A stretch of DNA of 14,975 nt. Source: Bacteroidia bacterium. Its GTDB lineage: Bacteria > Bacteroidota > Bacteroidia > B-17B0 > Aurantibacillaceae. The stretch is taken from assembly GCA_014379485.1 (NCBI GenBank), contig JACMLS010000135.1, forward strand, positions 1 through 14,975, given 5' to 3'. The notes under the pieces were generated by a model. The model saw only the letters and a list, made by a program, of their open reading frames with translations. It searched no databases and had not been told where the DNA came from. How positions within the stretch are numbered: position 1 is the stretch's first letter; each line of letters opens with the position of its first letter. Below, in pieces: positions 1-8,058 of the stretch. A program made the position numbers and the translations under genes.

Positions 1-1443
1 ACACTAATGCGGTTTGAACTTGCCAACGGTAAAAGAAACGGAACTTTTGAGTTTTTGAAAAAAAACAAGACCTCAGGTATTACAAACAATTTCGAAAAAT
101 CTTTTTTTAAACAGCCAAAAAACAAAGACAATTATATTATTGCCCATTTCAATAACGGAGAGCTGAACGGAAACCTGAAAGAATACAAGGCAGAAAAAAA
201 AGTTTACCTCGAGTCAGGAAATTCTCCTGAAAACTCAATTGTAGAAAACAAGGTGCGTACCTTTTTATACTGCAACGTAAATTATACCAACGGAAAACTT
301 AACGGCCCTTACAAAACTTTCTATGTAAATTCCAATCTGCGCATTAGTGCAACATTACAAAACGGAGTGCCCGACAGTCTTTTTGAAAATTATTACGAGA
401 ACGGAAAAACTGCCATTCGTTGCAATTTTAAAAACGGAGGTTTTGATGGTGATTACGCTGAATATAATGATAAAGGAAACAAAACTCTTGAGGCTCGCTT
501 CGAAAACAATAAATTACACGGCAGTTACACGGAGTTTTTAACTAATGGAAAATGTGCTATGAAAATTAATGCACTCAATAACATTATTAAAACCAGAAAA
601 GTTTTTTTTGCCGACAGTTCTTTGCAGGAAGAATTGATTTTTGATGGAAATTCTGAGGCAGAGTTTTGTTTGGCTTTTACAGGCACTTCCAACTCTATAG
701 AACAACTTTTGAGGAAAAACAATTCAATTACCGGTGGAGAAAAAATGTTTGCCTCCTGCAGATCTTTTTATGAAAACGGCAAAATTTTGTACGAAGGAAA
801 AATTTTAAAAGGAAAACCATCAGGAAACTGGAAGTTTTACAATGTTGCAGGAGTTCTTATTAACGAAGTAACATTTAAAGACACCAGTATTCTCTTTGAA
901 GGCGATGTTTTGCCCAAACAATTTTTGGGAACACTTACAGGATATTTTAATAACGGAAAAAAACGCTGTACGGCTTATGTTTATGAATGGGAAAGCGGAT
1001 ACGATTGTACTGTACACCAGGATAAAACAAAATTTAAAGTTGTTTTTGAAAATACCTGGGCCTTTGAAGGAAAACAAGTAATGAAAAACGGAAATGGAAA
1101 GGGGATAATATACGATGAGAACGGATCAAAAATTTCTGAAGGGCAACTCCTTTCGTATAAACCCGAAGGTGTCTGGAAATTTTACGATCCCAACCAAAAA
1201 ATAAATGCAACAGGTAAGTTTATTAGTGGCGAAAAAGAAGGCCTTTGGTACAGCGGCGATCTTGAGAACCTGAATTTTGAAGACGGCGCTTGTTTTGACC
1301 CCGCAGACAAAGCGGCCAAGCAAAAAATAGAATACAACAAGTCTGTACTAAAATTCAGAACAGAAATTTACAGAAACGGCGTTTTACTTGAGTCAGAAAA
1401 TTTTGAAAGTGATCTGAACAAAAACAGGAAGAAGGAAAACTAA
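1..1443 (+). CDS. YwqK/MORN-like repeat protein, 5' end outside window
   Basis: The frame is open from the first base; the ATG at 7 lies inside a repeat unit, so the true start is probably upstream and the gene is partial. About 480 residues are visible. They are dominated by degenerate repeats of the type Y-x-NGK-xx-G-x-(W/Y)-x-x-Y, for example FNNGELNG, YTNGKLNGPYKTF, FENNKLHGSY, LKGKPSGNWKFY, LSYKPEGVWKFY and SGEKEGLWYSGD. This is the MORN_2 pattern of proteins annotated as YwqK-family antitoxins. In Bacteroidota long versions are common, usually without any toxin, and the antitoxin name is only inherited from a Bacillus locus. No toxin-like gene follows here. The C-terminal segment (LNFEDGACFD, then a Lys-rich region and YRNGVLLES) carries no recognised catalytic motif. 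The likely structure is a repetitive beta-sheet; cell location cannot be judged without the N-terminus. The family call is fairly safe; the function is unknown. Confidence 0.75.
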   Translation, partial: TLMRFELANGKRNGTFEFLKKNKTSGITNNFEKSFFKQPKNKDNYIIAHFNNGELNGNLKEYKAEKKVYLESGNSPENSIVENKVRTFLYCNVNYTNGKLNGPYKTFYVNSNLRISATLQNGVPDSLFENYYENGKTAIRCNFKNGGFDGDYAEYNDKGNKTLEARFENNKLHGSYTEFLTNGKCAMKINALNNIIKTRKVFFADSSLQEELIFDGNSEAEFCLAFTGTSNSIEQLLRKNNSITGGEKMFASCRSFYENGKILYEGKILKGKPSGNWKFYNVAGVLINEVTFKDTSILFEGDVLPKQFLGTLTGYFNNGKKRCTAYVYEWESGYDCTVHQDKTKFKVVFENTWAFEGKQVMKNGNGKGIIYDENGSKISEGQLLSYKPEGVWKFYDPNQKINATGKFISGEKEGLWYSGDLENLNFEDGACFDPADKAAKQKIEYNKSVLKFRTEIYRNGVLLESENFESDLNKNRKKEN

Positions 1444-1454
1444 TTACTCTTGCG

Positions 1455-1547
1455 GCGGGACGCCGGATGAAGAACTCTTCGCGGGACGCTCAGAGTGCGC
1501 CTTGCGCGTTGCTCTTCGAGCGTCCCGCGAGAAGAACTTCAACCGGG
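1455..1547. repeat. GC-rich imperfect palindrome (cruciform-forming intergenic element)
   Basis: A GC-rich island lies in otherwise AT-rich DNA between two plus-strand genes. Bases 1463-1491 pair with 1518-1546 around a 26-base centre. The inner 13 bp (1479-1491 with 1518-1530) are perfect, and the outer part has a few mismatches. The centre can form a smaller GCGC/GCGC hairpin. The 9-mer GCGGGACGC occurs at 1455-1463 and 1481-1489, and inverted at 1520-1528. It could act as a transcription terminator or mRNA-stabilising structure for the upstream gene, but there is no T-run directly after it. The composition and internal repetition look more like a REP-type dispersed element. Confidence 0.7.
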
Positions 1548-1586
1548 CCTCCGGCCCCAATAAAATCTGCTTTAAATTTCCTAACT

Positions 1587-1594
1587 TAGTTTTC
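1587..1594 (+). promoter_or_regulatory. Possible -7 box (TAGTTTTC) for the 108-aa secreted protein
   Basis: TAGTTTTC resembles the Bacteroidota -7 consensus TAnnTTTG, except for the last base. It would place transcription start about 12 bases before the ATG at 1613. No convincing -33 TTG is seen at the usual distance. The same TTAGTTTTC string precedes the phosphatase gene at 2081. Confidence 0.3.
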
Positions 1595-1612
1595 TAACCA
1601 AAAAAACTAATC

Positions 1613-1939
1613 ATGAAAAATTTTAATTCAACATCTTTTTTTAAAGCCTGCAGCGGTGTTGCGCTTGTTCTATTTGCCTGTTCCGCAGTTTTTTTTTCTG
1701 TGAGACCGGCGCAGGCTTCTCCGCAGAATTTTAATCAGTTCTCAAAAACCAATTTGCCGGTGGGGAATGGTAAATATAATTTAACCTATTCAATTGGTTC
1801 TGATGGAACAAAATTCTATTGGCACATGGTGGTTTTTAATACTGAAACAGGTGGCTACTCAGCTTTTAGCTGGGACCGCGATAACCAGAAATGGACGAAA
1901 CTTTTTAAAGAGAATACAAGCTTGCCTGAATTGCCCTAA
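1613..1939 (+). CDS. Small secreted protein of unknown function (108 aa)
   Basis: I do not recognise this family. The first 35 residues form a clear Sec signal peptide: Lys at positions 2 and 11, a hydrophobic stretch from about 16 to 30, and a cleavage motif AQA before Ser36. A Cys at 23 follows LFA, but the fit to a lipobox is poor, so cleavage by signal peptidase I is more likely. The mature part is only about 73 residues and is rich in aromatic residues. It has a WHMVVFNTETGGYSAF stretch followed by SWDRDNQKW, which looks like two or three beta strands joined by turns, as in a single propeller or sandwich blade. The gene stands alone, with a 141-base gap before the phosphatase gene and a GC-rich palindrome upstream. 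It is probably periplasmic or surface-exposed. The signal peptide and start are well supported; function is unknown. Confidence 0.7.
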   Translation: MKNFNSTSFFKACSGVALVLFACSAVFFSVRPAQASPQNFNQFSKTNLPVGNGKYNLTYSIGSDGTKFYWHMVVFNTETGGYSAFSWDRDNQKWTKLFKENTSLPELP

Positions 1940-2046
1940 GAGACTTAAACTTCAGCCCTCTGAAAACCCCTTTGTTTTTACCGCAGAATTTTTTACTGTT
2001 GTTTTTGCATTCAAGTAACTCATAATACAAATAAAAATTTCTACAT

Positions 2047-2054
2047 TAGTTTTC
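2047..2054 (+). promoter_or_regulatory. Possible -7 box (TAGTTTTC) for the TPR-SpoIIE gene
   Basis: This has the same TTAGTTTTC string as the box before the preceding gene, 26 bases before the ATG at 2081, so the leader would be about 20 bases. No -33 element is obvious. It supports separate transcription of the phosphatase gene. Confidence 0.3.
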
Positions 2055-2080
2055 TTTTCCCATTACACTGAACAAAAAAA

Positions 2081-3940
2081 ATGAACCATTACAATTTAAT
2101 AGAAGAAAAATACAATAATGTAATTAGCGGAAGTGAAAACTCAATGAATTTCTATTCGTTGTTATGGCCCAGATGGCTTTACTTTGTTCCCGAAGAAAAA
2201 AAACAGGCTCTTGTATGGTCAGAACAAATTTCTGAAAATAAGGAGCTCGAGACTGCCCTCCACCAGTTAACACTTACTGTGCGCAGTGTTTTTGGTTCTG
2301 ATTTTTCTGACGGAATTTTGAGAGGAGGCCCCTTGGTTGAAATTTTTACTTCCTTTAATGACCCCGGCTGCATAATGACCACTGCAACTTTATTGGGAAT
2401 GTCTTACAGATCTATTGGCCAATTGGATAAAGCACAGGAATTTATACAGCTTGCACTCAGTCACTCAGAAAAACTTAGTCCAAGCAACCCTCACGAATAT
2501 TATCAGCGGGTAACATTCTACCAGGCCGCAGAATTATGTGCGCATTTTAAAAACAACGAAAAAGCCATTGAGTATTATTCAAAGGGTTTGAATTTTGTTT
2601 CAGACAACCCCGATTTTTCTGCAAGATTTTTAGCCGGCCTAGGTACTATTTATATGAATGAATGTAAATGGGAGCAATCGCTTCAATACCTGGAGAAAGC
2701 AAAAGAAGCAATTGTTGGAACTGAAAATTTTATGCTGGTAGCAAAAGTTTTGTCTGATCTCGGTGTCTTTTATTATAAACAAAACAATTTTGAAAAAGCA
2801 TTGCAGTACCACGAAGAAGGATTAAAGATCAGGATAGAAAATAACCTCGTAGGTGCTGTCATTACAAGTTACATTCAATTGGCTGAGATTTGGCTAGAAC
2901 AAAATAAAACAGAGGAGGCGACCCGTTATGGCACCATGGCGCTTGAGCAGGCAGAGAAATTAAATGTGCAGATAAAATTATTCGAAAGCCACCTGGTTCT
3001 TTCTAAAATTTATGAAAGATCTGGTAACATTGAAAAAGCATTTGAGCATTACAAAAAATATACACAGTGCAAAGAAAAAGTTCATAGCGAGGAATCCATC
3101 CGGAAAATGGAACAGCTGAACAGCAGCCACAAAATAGAGTCTATGCAGCAGGAAAAAGAAATTTTCAGGTTGCGGAATGTGGAATTAAAATCTGCAATGG
3201 AAGAGATAACAGAAAGTTTTCGTTATGCGAAAAGAATTCAGAAAGCCATACTTCCCTCTGATAAAACGGTAAGTGAATGTTTTCCCGAAAGTTTTGTTTT
3301 GTATAAACCAAAAGACATTGTTGCCGGAGATTTTTATTGGATGGAAGAAACAAACGGAACAAAGTTTATTGCAGTATGCGATTGCACCGGCCATGGAGTT
3401 CCGGGCGCAATGGTGTCTGTTGTTTGCCATAACGCATTGAACCGTGCGGTACGTGAGTTTAAACTTTCTGATCCTGGAAAAATTTTAGATAAAGCGCGCC
3501 AACTGATCATTGCAGAATTTGAAAAAAGCGAAGAAGATGTAAAAGACGGAATGGATGTTGTGTTGTGCGGAATAAGAGAAGAAGTAATTTATTTTTCAGG
3601 AGCAAATAATCCGTTGTGGTTAATTGCTAACGGAATGGTTACTGAAATAAAAGGATCAAAGCAACCTGTTGGCAAACACGTGAACAATTTTCCGTTTGAA
3701 AATCACATTGAATATATTCAAAAGGATACTTGTATTTATCTTTTTACCGACGGATACGCAGATCAGTTTGGTGGCGAAAAAGGAAAAAAATTCAGGTACA
3801 AGCAATTGCAGGAACTTCTTTTGTCTGTACATAAACTTCCAATGAAAGAACAACACGAAATTCTTGAAAAAAGATTTAATGAATGGAAGGGCAGCCTTGA
3901 GCAGGTTGACGATGTTTGTATCATTGGAATAAAATTATAA
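2081..3940 (+). CDS. Cytoplasmic TPR protein with C-terminal SpoIIE/PP2C-type phosphatase domain
   Basis: A 619-aa predicted serine/threonine phosphatase. The N-terminal half (about 95-335) is helical with TPR-like repeats; clear units include the stretches near 185-210, 222-252, 262-292 and 301-330. A charged coiled-coil segment (about 335-375) leads into the linker SFRYAKRIQKAILP (379-392) and the phosphatase domain (about 402-619). Likely metal-binding aspartates are D417 in AGDFYW, D434 in DCTGHG, D489/D492 in DGMD, D557 in TDGYAD and D610/D611 in QVDD, so the site looks intact. There is no signal peptide or membrane segment, so the protein should be cytoplasmic, unlike the two other SpoIIE proteins in this window. 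By family knowledge, such domains dephosphorylate phosphoserine or phosphothreonine, often on STAS-domain partners in RsbU-like switches; no such partner is encoded here. The TPRs probably bind a protein signal. Confidence 0.9.
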   Translation: MNHYNLIEEKYNNVISGSENSMNFYSLLWPRWLYFVPEEKKQALVWSEQISENKELETALHQLTLTVRSVFGSDFSDGILRGGPLVEIFTSFNDPGCIMTTATLLGMSYRSIGQLDKAQEFIQLALSHSEKLSPSNPHEYYQRVTFYQAAELCAHFKNNEKAIEYYSKGLNFVSDNPDFSARFLAGLGTIYMNECKWEQSLQYLEKAKEAIVGTENFMLVAKVLSDLGVFYYKQNNFEKALQYHEEGLKIRIENNLVGAVITSYIQLAEIWLEQNKTEEATRYGTMALEQAEKLNVQIKLFESHLVLSKIYERSGNIEKAFEHYKKYTQCKEKVHSEESIRKMEQLNSSHKIESMQQEKEIFRLRNVELKSAMEEITESFRYAKRIQKAILPSDKTVSECFPESFVLYKPKDIVAGDFYWMEETNGTKFIAVCDCTGHGVPGAMVSVVCHNALNRAVREFKLSDPGKILDKARQLIIAEFEKSEEDVKDGMDVVLCGIREEVIYFSGANNPLWLIANGMVTEIKGSKQPVGKHVNNFPFENHIEYIQKDTCIYLFTDGYADQFGGEKGKKFRYKQLQELLLSVHKLPMKEQHEILEKRFNEWKGSLEQVDDVCIIGIKL

Positions 3941-3956
3941 ATTTTTTTTATCTTTG
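3924..3956 (+). promoter_or_regulatory. Bacteroidota-type promoter (TTG-N22-TATCTTTG) for the DUF4412-like gene
   Basis: TATCTTTG at 3949-3956 is an exact TAnnTTTG -7 box, with a TTG at 3924-3926, 22 bases upstream. The predicted transcription start is near 3962. This argues against the TTG codon at 3954 being the start of translation and favours ATG 3975 or 3981. Confidence 0.5.
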
Positions 3957-3980
3957 ATTCTCATTTCATTCTTAATGTTT

Positions 3981-4676
3981 ATGGACCGTAAAATTTTTTT
4001 GCTTCTTGTTCTTGTTGTAAGTTCATTCTCATCTCAGAGAATTAGTGCCCAAACTTCATTTGAAGGAATGCTTGAATTCAAAAGAACTGAAGGAACTGTT
4101 ACTAAGAAATACTGTTATTTTGTAAAAGGAAAAAAGGTGCGGATTGTAATATACGACCCCGCAAAAGATAATCGTTTCGGTAAAGGAACCGATACCTCCA
4201 CCGTTATCCTGGATCTCGACTCGGGCACTATTATTTCTTTAATGCATGAGCGAAAGCTTTGGGTTGTAGTTGAGCCAAAAAAAGGTCCTGTTACGCCCGA
4301 AGTAAGTAATTTTTCTGTACCGACCTCTGTTCCGTATGAAGACCCGAACTTTGCAGGGAACAAAAAGATTGCCGGACAGACTTGCAGGGGAATAGCGGTA
4401 GTACTTAAATCAGAAAACACAAAAGTATTCTACTGGCGGGCTGATGAAAAATTCGATTTTTTTAATGCAATGATGGATCTGTTGCGGAACAAAGAATTTT
4501 ATCCCGCATATTATAAAGCCCTAAATGAACCCAAAGGTACTATGCCTTTTATGATTATTAAAAAGCAAGCGGACGGAACTGAAACCAGCAAAATGGAACT
4601 GATTAAATATGAAAAAAAAGTCATTTCCGATTGGAATTTTGAAATTCCTGCCGGGTACGTAAAATTCGGCCAGTAA
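3981..4676 (+). CDS. Secreted DUF4412-like protein
   Basis: From the ATG at 3981 the product is 231 aa with a signal peptide (Lys4, hydrophobic 5-14, cleavage likely after ISAQ at about 24). An in-frame ATG at 3975 would add two residues. The longer frame from a TTG at 3954 overlaps a -7 promoter box and is unlikely. The mature part starts with FEGMLEFKRTEG, then YFVKGKKVRI, STVILDLDSG and a later NKKIAGQTCRGI segment, in the order I associate with the Bacteroidota DUF4412 family: a beta-rich periplasmic or outer-membrane-associated domain related in appearance to lipoprotein-carrier folds. The C-terminus (WNFEIPAGYVKF) also fits. Function is unknown; no enzyme motif is seen. The gene lies 40 bases after the TPR-SpoIIE gene but has its own promoter-like box, so co-transcription is possible but not required. 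Confidence 0.65.
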   Translation: MDRKIFLLLVLVVSSFSSQRISAQTSFEGMLEFKRTEGTVTKKYCYFVKGKKVRIVIYDPAKDNRFGKGTDTSTVILDLDSGTIISLMHERKLWVVVEPKKGPVTPEVSNFSVPTSVPYEDPNFAGNKKIAGQTCRGIAVVLKSENTKVFYWRADEKFDFFNAMMDLLRNKEFYPAYYKALNEPKGTMPFMIIKKQADGTETSKMELIKYEKKVISDWNFEIPAGYVKFGQ

Positions 4677-4700
4677 ACCCTGATCGCTGCTGGGGTTTTA
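4675..4700 (+). terminator. Weak candidate terminator after the DUF4412-like gene
   Basis: AAACCC at 4675-4680 pairs with GGGTTT at 4693-4698 around a 12-base loop, starting at the stop codon of the upstream gene. The stem is short, and the T-rich tail is interrupted (TTTTATGCTTTTTC), so termination efficiency is doubtful. Confidence 0.35.
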
Positions 4701-4810
4701 TGCTTTTTCTTTATGGAAATCCCCCTTTTTCTGCATCTGAATACTAAGAAACAGATTCTGCCCGTTTAAATTGCAGAATTTGTATCGGTAAACCTTCAAA
4801 AAACAATAAA

Positions 4811-7800
4811 ATGAGTTCAAACATTATAGCCCTTTGCGGATCACTTTTAATTGCTGGCACTATTGTGGTGGCTACAAAGTCCGCAGCTGTTTCAACAAAA
4901 CAGGAAATAAAAAACGAAACTTCTGTAAGCGATTCTAAAGCATTTTCTAAACTTCTGATAGAAGACAGCAATTTTGTTTTACCAAAAAGTACTGCAAAAT
5001 TTCCAACCATCCTGATAAAGAATAAAGAAGGAGATACTGCCTCTGTACCAATGAGAATGAGCAGGGTTAAAATGGATGTAAAGGTTACTGGCAATATTTC
5101 TACCACCACTTTAGATATTACGTATTGTAATGATCTTGACAGGATATTGGACGGACAATTCTGTTTTCCGTTGGGCGAAGGACAAAGCATTTCTTATTTT
5201 GCTTTGGATATGGATGGAAAATTAAGAGAGGCAAGCGTGGTAGAAAAAGCAAAAGGAAGACAAACCTACGAATCAGTTATCCGCAGAAAAATAGATCCGG
5301 CATTGCTGGAGTGGACAGCCGGCAACAATTTTCGCGCAAGGGTCTATCCTATTCCCGCCAAAGGATGTAAACGCGTAATAGTAGGGTTTGAACAGGAATT
5401 GATTCCCACCGGAAAATCTTATGTTTACTATCAACCGCTTTTGTTCGATAAAAAACTCGAAGAATTTTCTGTAAGAGCAGAAGTTTTAAATCAAACCGTT
5501 GCCCCCAAACAATTAGACGAAAACGGAATTCCGTTGAAATTTGAAAACAGCAACCAGGGCTGGACCACAGAAAAATCATTTACTAACTATCAAACCAATC
5601 AGCCCCTTGCATTTGAAATTCCGGCAGGTGGAACTGCACGCAATGTGTTTACAGAACAAACTGATAAAGGAAACGTGGTTTTTTATGCAAGCCTTTTTCC
5701 AAGAAAATATAAAGCAGAAAAAAAATTCCCTGCAAGCATCTGTGTTTTGTGGGATGTTTCCAACTCATCCGACAAAAGAAATTTAAAAGCAGAAATTAAT
5801 TTATTAAGCGCTTACATTAAAAAAACAAAGGCCACAAAAATAAATCTTGTTACTTTTTCTAACGAAGTAGTTTCTAACGAAGAGCTGAACATTGCCACCG
5901 GAAACACTTCTTCGCTTACAGAAAAAATAGACAAACTTATTTACGACGGCGGCACACAATTCGGCGCATTAGATCTTTCAAAATACAAAGCAGAAGAATT
6001 TGTTTTGGTAAGTGATGGTTTAAGTAATTACGGAGAAAGCGAAATAAAAACCGGAAGAATTCCTGTACACGTTCTTTGCTCATCTCCCTTAAGCGATTAC
6101 TCTTATCTGAAAGGAATTGCACAAAGCACAGGCGGAAAATTTTTAAACATGCAAAACATGGATTCTGTTACTTGTATGGACCAGTTGAGTAACGAAGAAT
6201 ATCATTTCATTTCTGCTGAGTATGATAAAGGAATGATCAATTCTGTTTATCCGTCTATGCCGCAGCCGGTGGTAAAAAACTTTTCTATTTCAGGTGTATT
6301 GGAAGGTTACAGTGCAGAGATCACTTTAAATTTTGGAATTGGAACCAACATTCTTCACAAAGAAAAAATAACGGTTACTAATGATGCAAAAGATTACAAG
6401 GGAATGGTTAAAAAAATGTGGGCGCAGAAAAAATTAGGCGAGATGGATATTTTTTACGAAAAGAACAAAGACGAAATAACTTCTTTAGGAAAACAATACG
6501 GAATTGTAACACGCAACACTTCTTTACTTGTGTTAGACAGGATTGAAGATTATATTGAACACAAGGTAGAACCAAAAGACCCGGAATTAAAAAAACAATA
6601 TTTGGCAAGTGTAAACCAAACTAAACAAGCGTGGCAAGAGCAACAGGCCGCGCATCTAACGCAGGTTGTAAGTGATTTTGATGAATTGAAAACATGGTAT
6701 GGAACGAATTATGTTTATAAAAAACCTGTTGGTGTTTCAAAAGACGGTGCTTTCGCAACAGGAATGGCTATGACAGATTCTACTGTGATATTAAATAGCA
6801 ATAATATTTCAAACGCCACAACAACCTATACAGTTAACGTTACTGATGCGAATGGCGCGGTTAATTTTACTTCGCCACGAGTTGCAAACGAGGCAACAGA
6901 ACTTGAGAGCGAAAAGAAACTGGCTGAAGAGGTTACTTTACTGGCCAAAGAAAAAGAAGAGCCAGGTTTTGGTCTTCGCGGTTCAAGAGGGAATTTAGGT
7001 TTTGATATTGAAGGGAAAAAAGCCGACATAAAATTAAATGGCTGGAATCCGAATGCGCCTTACATGGTAGAACTTAAAAAAGTTCCTGCTACAAACGCTT
7101 ATTTAAAATACATTGAGCTTAAGAAAAAATACTCGTCGCAACCCTCTTTTTTTGTGGATGTGAGCGATTATTTTGTAAAGCTGCAGGATAAAAAAATTGC
7201 ATTGCGGGTACTGAGTAATATTGCAGAATTTGATTTAGAGAACCACCAATTGCTGCGCGTACTTGCACACCGTTTACAGGAAATGAACGAAAATAAAATT
7301 GCCATTTCTGTTTACCAGAAAGTACTAAAGATCCGCGAAGAAGAACCGCAAAGCTACCGCGATCTTGGTTTGGCTTATGCGCAAAACAAAGAATACCAGA
7401 AAGCGGTTGACATGCTTTGTAAAGTGGTTAACCGTAAATGGGACAGCCGTTTTCCATCTGTAGAAGCCTTTGTTGCCTGCGAGGTAAATGATATTATTGC
7501 AACAAGCGGGCAAACTTTGCAATTAGATTCGTTAGACAAAAGATTAATTAAAGCAATGCCTTGCGATGTGCGTGTGGTGATAAACTGGGATACCGACAAT
7601 TGCGATATGGACTTATGGGTAACCGACCCGCACCAGGAAAAATGTTTTTACAGTTATAACTTAACACAAAGCGGGGGCAAACTGAGCCGCGATTTTACAG
7701 GCGGCTACGGGCCAGAAGTTTTTATGATCCGCAAAGCAACGGCAGGCAATTACAAAGTGCAGGTAAATTACTATGGAACAAATAACCAGGGCTTAACCGG

Positions 7801-7930
7801 CCCCACCACTGTGCAAGCAGAATTGTACACAAACTGGGGCAGACCCAGCCAAAGCAAAAAAGTAATAACCCTGCGCCTTACTGACAGACAAGAGGTAATT
7901 GACATTGGCAGCCTCGCTTTTACAAAATAA
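4811..7930 (+). CDS. VIT-VWA protein with TPR region and C-terminal DUF2135-like domain
   Basis: A 1039-aa multidomain protein. Residues 4-28 form a hydrophobic signal or anchor segment, so it is probably exported. A VIT (inter-alpha-trypsin inhibitor/vault) domain spans about 70-200, with the typical YESVIRRKIDPALLEW stretch (153-168) and GNNFRARVYPIP (171-182). A von Willebrand A domain spans about 306-465 with an apparently complete metal site: D315-x-S317-x-S319, T382 in DGGTQF and D402 in VSDG. The segment GIVTRNTSLLVLD (564-576) is the conserved motif that follows VWA in VIT-VWA proteins. A low-complexity Ser/Thr/Asn region (about 640-700) and a charged stretch precede TPR-like helices (about 790-880). 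The C-terminus (about 917-1035) matches the DUF2135/YfaP-like pattern, with DTDNCDMDLWVTDP (927-940) and a GGYGPE turn. By family knowledge VWA domains mediate metal-dependent protein binding, so adhesion or envelope assembly is plausible; the partner is unknown. Confidence 0.85.
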   Translation: MSSNIIALCGSLLIAGTIVVATKSAAVSTKQEIKNETSVSDSKAFSKLLIEDSNFVLPKSTAKFPTILIKNKEGDTASVPMRMSRVKMDVKVTGNISTTTLDITYCNDLDRILDGQFCFPLGEGQSISYFALDMDGKLREASVVEKAKGRQTYESVIRRKIDPALLEWTAGNNFRARVYPIPAKGCKRVIVGFEQELIPTGKSYVYYQPLLFDKKLEEFSVRAEVLNQTVAPKQLDENGIPLKFENSNQGWTTEKSFTNYQTNQPLAFEIPAGGTARNVFTEQTDKGNVVFYASLFPRKYKAEKKFPASICVLWDVSNSSDKRNLKAEINLLSAYIKKTKATKINLVTFSNEVVSNEELNIATGNTSSLTEKIDKLIYDGGTQFGALDLSKYKAEEFVLVSDGLSNYGESEIKTGRIPVHVLCSSPLSDYSYLKGIAQSTGGKFLNMQNMDSVTCMDQLSNEEYHFISAEYDKGMINSVYPSMPQPVVKNFSISGVLEGYSAEITLNFGIGTNILHKEKITVTNDAKDYKGMVKKMWAQKKLGEMDIFYEKNKDEITSLGKQYGIVTRNTSLLVLDRIEDYIEHKVEPKDPELKKQYLASVNQTKQAWQEQQAAHLTQVVSDFDELKTWYGTNYVYKKPVGVSKDGAFATGMAMTDSTVILNSNNISNATTTYTVNVTDANGAVNFTSPRVANEATELESEKKLAEEVTLLAKEKEEPGFGLRGSRGNLGFDIEGKKADIKLNGWNPNAPYMVELKKVPATNAYLKYIELKKKYSSQPSFFVDVSDYFVKLQDKKIALRVLSNIAEFDLENHQLLRVLAHRLQEMNENKIAISVYQKVLKIREEEPQSYRDLGLAYAQNKEYQKAVDMLCKVVNRKWDSRFPSVEAFVACEVNDIIATSGQTLQLDSLDKRLIKAMPCDVRVVINWDTDNCDMDLWVTDPHQEKCFYSYNLTQSGGKLSRDFTGGYGPEVFMIRKATAGNYKVQVNYYGTNNQGLTGPTTVQAELYTNWGRPSQSKKVITLRLTDRQEVIDIGSLAFTK

Positions 7931-7958
7931 ATCTACGAATAACGAATATTACGAATCT
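7930..7958 (-). repeat. AT-rich TTCGTA repeat, copy A (inverted)
   Basis: This copy begins on the last base of the upstream stop codon. Its reverse complement matches copy C (8059-8098) almost base for base over its outer 19 bases, with a two-base length difference after that. Its inner end TTACGAATCT (7949-7958) is also a perfect 10-bp complement of the start of copy B (AGATTCGTAA, 7979-7988), so A-B and A-C hairpins are mutually exclusive alternatives. Confidence 0.75.
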
Positions 7959-7979
7959 AGTTATGCACTGATTACACCA

Positions 7980-8018
7980 GATTCGTAACATCCGTAAAAA
8001 AATCGTTATTCATGGATT
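7980..8018 (+). repeat. AT-rich TTCGTA repeat, copy B (direct)
   Basis: GATTCGTAACAT at 7980-7991 is identical to the start of copy C, and CGTTATTC at 8004-8011 to its later part; the two copies are diverged in between. Another ACGAAT unit follows at 8021. Copy B is the most diverged of the three, with CCGTAAAAAAATCG where C has TCGTAATTTTATTCG. Confidence 0.7.
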
Positions 8019-8058
8019 TTACGAATAGTCGTCTCACACCATCATTTGGTCGGGTTCT

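Noticed and set aside
1..1443. Toxin-antitoxin system suggested by the YwqK-type name
   Set aside because: No toxin-like partner is adjacent in the window; long YwqK-repeat proteins in Bacteroidota generally lack one, and the name is inherited.
3954..3980. TTG start at 3954 for the DUF4412-like gene
   Set aside because: The codon lies inside the TATCTTTG promoter box, and the ATGs at 3975/3981 give a standard signal peptide.
4115..5190. Minus-strand frames opposite the DUF4412-like and VIT-VWA genes
   Set aside because: They lie entirely or largely inside well-supported plus-strand genes and show no family motif.
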